Source of the DNA: Treponema sp.
Lineage (GTDB): Bacteria > Spirochaetota > Spirochaetia > Treponematales > Breznakiellaceae
Reading direction: 5' to 3'
Assembly: GCA_031261385.1 (NCBI GenBank)
Contig: JAISJS010000259.1
Span: 1-6,407 of the forward strand
Length of the DNA: 6,407 nucleotides
The position numbers were made by a program, and so were the translations under genes. The notes under the pieces were generated by a model, which searched no databases, was not told the DNA's origin, and saw only the letters and a program-made list of their open reading frames with translations. Position 1 is the stretch's first letter, and every line of letters begins with the position of its first letter. This document shows, one piece after another, positions 1-3,909 of the stretch.

Positions 1-4
1 CGAA

Positions 5-42
5 CGAATACGACTTTCTGTTTGAAATCGTATATCCATTCG
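5..42. other. Imperfect inverted repeat at the left edge
   Basis: TACGA (9-13) and TTTC (15-18) pair with GAAA (24-27) and TCGTA (28-32), leaving C14 bulged and a five-base loop. An outer pair CGAAT (5-9) / ATTCG (38-42) extends it. The rest of 1-196 holds no gene: only this structure, the block C fragment and the two downstream inverted repeats. Its role is unknown. Confidence 0.35.
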
Positions 43-46
43 TTTA

Positions 47-67
47 GTTTGTGTGGTTAGTGGTTAA
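47..67 (-). repeat. Partial dispersed repeat (block C), inverted copy of the end of block A
   Basis: The reverse complement of these 21 bases matches 2032-2052 at 20 of 21 positions (TTAACCACTAACCACAC then A or G then AAC). The two copies are in opposite orientation and flank the caspase-FGE gene. The rest of this copy, if present, would run leftward past the window edge; bases 1-46 are rich in the related word CGAA. Confidence 0.65.
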
Positions 68-80
68 TTTCTTTGTTAAG

Positions 81-133
81 GTGACTGACACCACCTATAG
101 CGTGTACAGACAACCGGTGACAGTCACTTTTTT
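81..133 (+). other. REP-like inverted repeat followed by a T run (possible plus-strand terminator)
   Basis: GTGACTGACACC (81-92) and GGTGACAGTCAC (116-127) pair at 11 of 12 positions around a 23-base loop, and six T residues follow at 128-133. The right arm itself contains the palindrome GTGAC-A-GTCAC. On the plus strand this fits a terminator for a gene entering from the left. On the minus strand, the direction of the caspase-FGE gene, no T run follows. The GGTGAC/GTCACC core also resembles REP-type dispersed palindromes, so it may be a repeat and not a terminator. Confidence 0.45.
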
Positions 134-142
134 ACAATTTCA

Positions 143-169
143 GAGCGGCCCGCCTTACCGGCTACGCTC
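143..169. other. GC-rich inverted repeat just downstream of the caspase-FGE stop
   Basis: GAGCG (143-147) pairs with CGCTC (165-169), and inside it GCC (152-154) pairs with GGC (160-162) around TTACC. It begins 27 bases past the stop codon on the minus strand. No T run follows, so it is not a convincing intrinsic terminator. DGR target genes often carry a hairpin shortly after the variable region, which is the only reason for more than passing interest. Confidence 0.35.
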
Positions 170-196
170 CGTACAGCCCCCGAAACTGTGCAGAAC

Positions 197-1990
197 TCAG
201 AAACGGACAATACGGAAACCGCTGAAGTTGCCCCTGCCGCCGGGGTAGCCGTAATTCCGATAGGAGGAACGCATGCTCTGCGCATCGTCGCCCCAACTGC
301 CGCCGCGCAAAACGCGGTCCGAGCCCGAAGAAGCCCCTGCGGGATCGGCCTGCGATCCTGCGCTATACGCCCCATACCAGTCCCAGCACCACTCCCACAC
401 GTTCCCATGCATATCATACAAGCCCCACGCATTCGGGCTAAAACTCCCTACCGCTGTCGTCTTCTTTCGGTACGTCCCGTTATAATTTGCCTGACCCGTT
501 GTTATGTTATTTCCCGTGCTGAATGGTCCGGTACTCCCCGCGCGGCACGCATATTCCCATTCCGCTTCCGTCGGTAAGCGGTACCCGTTTGCCCCCCAGT
601 TCCAGATTACGTTTTCTCCATTTATCGTGTATGCCGGGCTTAACCCCTCATACTGGCTCCGCTTGTTACAATAATTTACTGCATCAAGCCAGCTTACCGT
701 TTCCACCGGCAGGTTATCACCCTTAAAATTACTGGGGTTTGTCCCCATCACCGCCGTCCATTCTTTCTGCGTTACTTCGTACTTCCCCATGTAAAAGCTG
801 CTCACCGTTACCTGATGCTGTATTTCATCACTATCGAGATCTTTCTCCGAGGCAGGACTTCCCATGGTAAACGTACCGCCCTGTATGCGGACAAAGCCGT
901 CGAGGGATGCACGCTGGGTTGTTGCTGCAGGTTGAACCGTAGACTGAGCTGTCGATCCCTGGTACGTAAAAGAGGCAGAAGCCGTTTTATTGGCGCTTAC
1001 CGTTACCGTCTTCTCCTCCGGTTTTGCCCCGCCCCCGTATTGCATGGTCACCGTGTAAGAACCGGCGTCAAGGTCGCTTATCGTGGTACGGCTGCCAGCG
1101 GCTACGTTTTGGTTTACCACTGCCTTTCCGCCTGATACCACTTGCAGGGTTCCGGCGGATGCGGCGGTAACGGTCAGGCTGCCTGTTTCTATAACGGTGT
1201 TTATCCACGGACCGGCTTGCGTACCCGCCTGTGGCGGACTCCCCAGATACGCTGTCCTGAAAAATTGGGAATAGACGGCGGGGGATTGCTGGTTGTTACT
1301 GACGGTTTGTACCCCTTCCCCTACCCTGCGGAAAAGTTCGTTTACTTCAAGGCCGGGAGTTTTTAAATGCGTCAAAAGCTGGCCGGTAAAAAGGCCATTG
1401 CGGCCTGAGCCGTCGGCGGCGGTGCTTCCCGCGCTCGTCGCATATATGATGATGCTCCCCGAAGGCTGGGCGCCTACCACAGTGAGCCCCCGCGAGCCAC
1501 TCCTTTTCCAGCCAAAGGGGTTGTCACGGCAGGCGTCCAGAACTATCACATTCAAGGGGTTTCCCGCTTCGGCAAGTTCATCCAGCACCACCTGCACCAC
1601 TAAAGCCCTCGTGCGGAGGTAGGATTCGCCCGGTATGTTAGCGTCAACCGGAATAAGATAATTTTCCCCCGCGGACTGCACTCCGTGACCCGCATAAAAG
1701 AAAAAGCCCTGCCCATTACCGGAGGCGGCCAGCCTGTTTTTAAACCGGGTTACCCCTTCCTCCATCTGGATAAGGCTCCCGTTCACAATTTTATCAACCT
1801 GAAACCCAAGACCCTTAAGCGCCGCCTCCATATCATTGGCGTCATTAACCGGGTTTTTTAACGCGCTAACCTGGGTATAAGAACCATTCCCGATAACCAA
1901 CGCAAATTTCTGCTGCGCCCCCAGGAAGGAGGGAACCACCGATAAAATAAAAACCGAAAAGGTGATAAATAAAGACCGTATCGTTTTCAT
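197..1990 (-). CDS. Exported caspase-like (peptidase C14) / PEGA-like / FGE-fold fusion protein, candidate DGR variable protein
   Basis: 597 residues. Residues 1-25 form a Sec signal peptide ending near FLGA-QQ, so the protein is exported. Residues 28-249 are a caspase-fold peptidase of the bacterial orthocaspase/metacaspase kind, with the catalytic dyad His102 in YAGHG and Cys154 in LDACRDNPF. Residues 268-343 look like a PEGA-type beta sandwich (DLDAGSYTVTM), followed by a Ser/Thr/Gln/Ala linker. Residues 364-597 are a formylglycine-generating-enzyme/sulfatase-modifying fold: GGTFTMGSP, YEVTQKEW, RLPTEAEWEYACR, GLYDMHGNVWEWCWDWY, RVLRGGSW and GFRIVRF. The paired active-site cysteines of true FGE are missing from the RGGSW region (Asp and Met there), so this part is more likely a C-type-lectin-like binding domain than an enzyme. 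A working caspase-like protease coupled to a recognition domain is the likely design. The start is fixed by the signal peptide and by a promoter directly upstream. Substrate and role are unknown. Confidence 0.93.
   Translation of the reverse strand: MKTIRSLFITFSVFILSVVPSFLGAQQKFALVIGNGSYTQVSALKNPVNDANDMEAALKGLGFQVDKIVNGSLIQMEEGVTRFKNRLAASGNGQGFFFYAGHGVQSAGENYLIPVDANIPGESYLRTRALVVQVVLDELAEAGNPLNVIVLDACRDNPFGWKRSGSRGLTVVGAQPSGSIIIYATSAGSTAADGSGRNGLFTGQLLTHLKTPGLEVNELFRRVGEGVQTVSNNQQSPAVYSQFFRTAYLGSPPQAGTQAGPWINTVIETGSLTVTAASAGTLQVVSGGKAVVNQNVAAGSRTTISDLDAGSYTVTMQYGGGAKPEEKTVTVSANKTASASFTYQGSTAQSTVQPAATTQRASLDGFVRIQGGTFTMGSPASEKDLDSDEIQHQVTVSSFYMGKYEVTQKEWTAVMGTNPSNFKGDNLPVETVSWLDAVNYCNKRSQYEGLSPAYTINGENVIWNWGANGYRLPTEAEWEYACRAGSTGPFSTGNNITTGQANYNGTYRKKTTAVGSFSPNAWGLYDMHGNVWEWCWDWYGAYSAGSQADPAGASSGSDRVLRGGSWGDDAQSMRSSYRNYGYPGGRGNFSGFRIVRF
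200..316 (-). other. Candidate DGR variable region (VR) at the 3' end of the FGE domain
   Basis: This covers residues 559-597 from RVLRGGSW to the C-terminus, where FGE-fold DGR targets such as treponemal TvpA carry their variable region. Residues at the usual substituted positions (567, 568, 572, 580, 581, 582, 584, 585, 587-590) are G, D, S, Y, G, Y, G, G, G, N, F, S, and every one of those codons ends in C. This is the outcome expected from adenine-directed mutagenesis of AAC template codons. Invariant scaffold residues (RGGSW, GFR) surround them. No template repeat or reverse transcriptase is in the window, and FGE paralogues without DGRs are naturally variable here, so the call is provisional. 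Confidence 0.4.
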
Positions 1991-1996
1991 AAGCAG

Positions 1997-2025
1997 ATTA
2001 TATCACACCAAATAGCAATAGACAA
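1997..2025 (-). promoter_or_regulatory. Sigma-70-type promoter with extended -10, leaderless start
   Basis: On the minus strand, TTGTCT (2020-2025, 4 of 6 matches to the -35 consensus) is followed by exactly 17 bases and a perfect TATAAT (1997-2002) preceded by TGA, an extended -10. The six bases CTGCTT separate TATAAT from the ATG at 1988-1990, so the expected +1 falls on or next to the A of ATG. No ribosome-binding site precedes the ATG, which agrees with a leaderless mRNA. This gives the caspase-FGE gene its own transcription, separate from the upstream unit. Confidence 0.72.
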
Positions 2026-2030
2026 TAAAA

Positions 2031-2140
2031 TTTAACCACTAACCACACGAACACTTGCTGCCTTTTCGTATTTTCATCCGCGTAAATCCGCGTAAATCCG
2101 CGGAGATTCTTACTCTTCCTTCGTGATGTTCGTGGTTAAA
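2031..2140. repeat. Dispersed repeat block A with inverted ends
   Basis: A 110-base intergenic block beginning TTTAACCAC (2031-2039) and ending GTGGTTAAA (2132-2140), a perfect 9-base inverted pair. A second matching pair lies just inside: ACGAACA at 2047-2053 and TGTTCGT at 2127-2133. The middle holds 2.7 tandem copies of the 10-mer ATCCGCGTAA (2076-2102). The 29 bases at 2076-2104 are identical to 3847-3875 in block B. It lies between the zinc-ribbon gene and the caspase-FGE promoter. It has no coding capacity and looks like a non-autonomous dispersed element. Confidence 0.72.
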
Positions 2141-2150
2141 TATTCTTCAT

Positions 2151-2462
2151 TCATTTAATCGCAAACCACAAAACCACCGCAACACCGATCAGCGCAAGCA
2201 GAGAAAGCACATACACCCAGGCAGGCAGCGCTCCTGCGGCAACCTGATTTTCTTTAACCCTTTCTACCCTGCCTTTTTCAGAACTTTGAGGGGCCGAATA
2301 GCCGCAGACCGGGCAGCCGTCACCGAAAAGTCCCTCGGCGCCGGTAAAGCCGCAGGCAGGACAGCGGACCGAGGCAAAAAAGCGCCCGCACCGGGGGCAT
2401 TTTTTGGTATCCTTGCTGACCTCAATACCGCAGTTTTCGCAAAAGAAACGGGGGGCTTTCAT
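2151..2462 (-). CDS. Double zinc-ribbon protein with C-terminal transmembrane anchor
   Basis: A 103-residue protein with four CxxC pairs: Cys8/Cys11, Cys22/Cys25, Cys34/Cys37 and Cys50/Cys53. These make two successive zinc ribbons in the first 55 residues. A short charged linker (about 57-74) leads to one hydrophobic helix at about 79-101 that ends at the C-terminus. The expected topology is tail-anchored, with the zinc ribbons in the cytoplasm; I see no signal peptide. Zinc-ribbon plus single-helix proteins are common and mostly uncharacterised, so no specific function is assigned. The ATG lies 8 bases after the FmdB-family stop with no clear ribosome site of its own, which suggests translational coupling to that gene. 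It appears to be the last gene of the ileS-lipoprotein-zinc ribbon unit; no clear terminator follows. Confidence 0.87.
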   Translation of the reverse strand: MKAPRFFCENCGIEVSKDTKKCPRCGRFFASVRCPACGFTGAEGLFGDGCPVCGYSAPQSSEKGRVERVKENQVAAGALPAWVYVLSLLALIGVAVVLWFAIK

Positions 2463-2470
2463 GGGCTGTG

Positions 2471-2827
2471 TCAGCCGGCGGCTTTTTTTTCAGATGAGCC
2501 CGGAGAAGACGGCGCTTTTTCCCCGCCGGAACCGTGCGCCGTTGAAGCGCTTTTTTCGTTTCCTGCGGCAGGGGCGCTTTTTTCACCACCCGCAGCGGGG
2601 GCGGAAGGTTTGTTTTGATTTTTTGCGGCATTAGCCTTGCTACCCCCTGCCCCCTTATCGGTAACATAAAAACCGGAACCTTTAAAAATAATTCCGCTCC
2701 CGCCGTTTATCAGCCGGCGAATTTCCTTGCCGCATTCGGGGCAAACTTTTAAGGGGGCGTCGCTCATGCTTTGAAAAGCTTCAAAAGTATAGCTGCAGGT
2801 TTTGCATTGATATTCATAGGTAGGCAT
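2471..2827 (-). CDS. FmdB-family zinc-ribbon protein with repetitive C-terminal tail
   Basis: A 118-residue protein starting MPTYEYQC, the standard opening of the FmdB/CxxC_CXXC_SSSS family. One zinc ribbon is formed by Cys8, Cys11, Cys29 and Cys32, followed by the family's GSGFYVTD segment at residues 50-57. Members are small, usually cytoplasmic proteins; the name comes from a proposed regulator of formamidase/amidase genes, and the general function is unknown. Residues 61-118 are a low-complexity Ala/Gly/Ser/Lys/Glu tail with four loose copies of a unit ending in EK. This tail is probably disordered and is common in length-variable family members. A GGAG ribosome site lies 9 bases before the ATG. 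The gene follows the lipoprotein after 29 bases and precedes the next zinc-ribbon gene by 8 bases, so co-transcription is likely. The family assignment is firm; the role is not known. Confidence 0.92.
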   Translation of the reverse strand: MPTYEYQCKTCSYTFEAFQSMSDAPLKVCPECGKEIRRLINGGSGIIFKGSGFYVTDKGAGGSKANAAKNQNKPSAPAAGGEKSAPAAGNEKSASTAHGSGGEKAPSSPGSSEKKAAG

Positions 2828-2856
2828 GGCGCATTTCTCCGAAATTCTGTTTTATT

Positions 2857-3909
2857 TCAATATACCGAGAAGAGACTTAAAAGTAAAGCGATTTCTTTTT
2901 CACTTATGGAAGTAATGCGGAGAGTCAGATTTTTTCCGTCCTGGACAGGAGTATTTGCAAAAAGCAATGCCGCAAGAGTCCTGAAATCAACTTTACCACC
3001 CGGCGCCGCTATCATTATATACGGTTTGGCAAATGAAATAATGGTAACCAGAGCCCGTGCCTGGCTTGCCGTGGGAGTCTGAATCCTGAACAGGACCTCA
3101 TACAGATTATTGTCTTCCGCCGCTTCCACCCCCGCGGGCAGGGGAAAGAGACTTACAAAGATCTTTTCTGCAGGAATGTCGATGGGCATATCCATTGATT
3201 TTAAAAGCCGGTTTACCGGAACAGCAGGCTCGTTAAGCAGTATGGTCAGTATTGCCCCGCGGGTGAATTCAAAAAAACCTTCAGGAAGCTCCGTTCCCGG
3301 CGGAGTATAAAAAGGATCCGTTGAACTGTCGGCGTTATGCTGCATTGCGGCGGCAATATAGGCCTGGGAAGCGTTTAATGAAACCGAAAGGCCATCCCGT
3401 TCAGAATACCAGTATGAATGCTTCGAAGGAGACTTTTTCTTTTTCCAGTTTTTGTCAAAGGTAAATGCAAAACCGGCCTGTATCGCCGGATACTTCCCCC
3501 AGGCGACTGCCTGTATATACCGCTTTTCAGGATATATCGCCGCTATTGCCCAGCCGGTCCTGTCAAGAATTTGATCCCTTTGATTCCCTTTAATCCATTG
3601 CCGCAAAACATTTTCCAGAACAAGGCGGGAGTTCTCAACATCGGCAAACACATATACCGGTGCGCCGCTATCAAGGGGAATATATTCCGTGCCGCCGCCC
3701 TCCATGGGATTGGCCAATTTCGGCGCCGTAGCGCATGAAACCAAAAAAAACGCCGAAATCAAAACCGCAAAGAAAGTAAACCACAAAGGCGAATAAGGCG
3801 AATAAGATAATAAAGAATAAATATGGTATTTATTTCCCCTTTCTTTATCCGCGTAAATCCGCGTAAATCCGCGGACCCTACTCTTCCCTTTGCGGTTCAA
3901 ATTCCTCAT
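2857..3909 (-). CDS. TP0453-like treponemal lipoprotein, probably outer-membrane associated
   Basis: Predicted 350-residue lipoprotein. The hydrophobic stretch at residues 42-58 ends in the lipobox LVSC, with the lipidated Cys59 at 3733-3735, leaving a mature chain of about 292 residues. From memory, the mature part aligns with T. pallidum TP0453, a lipoprotein of the inner leaflet of the outer membrane that inserts into and perturbs membranes: shared pieces are GA-VY, (V/L)DRT, G(S/K)YP and the spacing between them. TP0453 also lies directly after ileS. I chose the ATG at 3907-3909, which overlaps the ileS TGA as ATGA; a further ATG at 3939 would overlap ileS by 34 bases and is less likely. 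The first ~55 residues are oddly long for a signal peptide and are encoded by a dispersed repeat block, so the true start may be a later non-ATG codon. In-frame candidates are an ATT at about 3820-3822, preceded by AAAGGGGA, and a TTG at about 3784-3786. Function is inferred only from the resemblance. Confidence 0.82.
   Translation of the reverse strand: MRNLNRKGKSRVRGFTRIYADKERGNKYHIYSLLSYSPYSPLWFTFFAVLISAFFLVSCATAPKLANPMEGGGTEYIPLDSGAPVYVFADVENSRLVLENVLRQWIKGNQRDQILDRTGWAIAAIYPEKRYIQAVAWGKYPAIQAGFAFTFDKNWKKKKSPSKHSYWYSERDGLSVSLNASQAYIAAAMQHNADSSTDPFYTPPGTELPEGFFEFTRGAILTILLNEPAVPVNRLLKSMDMPIDIPAEKIFVSLFPLPAGVEAAEDNNLYEVLFRIQTPTASQARALVTIISFAKPYIMIAAPGGKVDFRTLAALLFANTPVQDGKNLTLRITSISEKEIALLLSLFSVY
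3763..3897. repeat. Dispersed repeat block B with inverted ends, inside the lipoprotein 5' coding region
   Basis: The right end CTTTGCGGTT (3888-3897) is inverted exactly as AACCGCAAAG at 3763-3772. It is also inverted, with one mismatch in 11, at 3779-3789. Internal parts are two tandem GGCGAATAA units (3788-3805), a perfect 8-base palindrome AATAAATA/TATTTATT around TGG (3816-3834), and 2.7 copies of ATCCGCGTAA inside a 29-base stretch (3847-3875) identical to 2076-2104 of block A in the same orientation. The block occupies the junction between the ileS stop and the lipoprotein lipobox. Confidence 0.72.

Noticed and set aside
188..577. 129-residue plus-strand open frame over the FGE domain
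   Set aside because: Antisense to conserved FGE motifs; Pro/Arg/Ala-rich shadow without independent support.
2076..2104. CRISPR array or replication iterons from the ATCCGCGTAA copies
   Set aside because: Copies are directly adjacent with no spacers, fewer than three, and recur at another intergenic site; no replication or Cas gene is nearby.
2422..2667. 81-residue minus-strand frame overlapping both zinc-ribbon genes
   Set aside because: It overlaps the FmdB-family gene and its neighbour in another frame; both of those have clear Cys motifs and this one has none.
2841..2858. Small GAAAT/ATTTC hairpin between the lipoprotein and FmdB genes as a terminator
   Set aside because: Only five weak base pairs and no T run; the 29-base gap fits an operon better.
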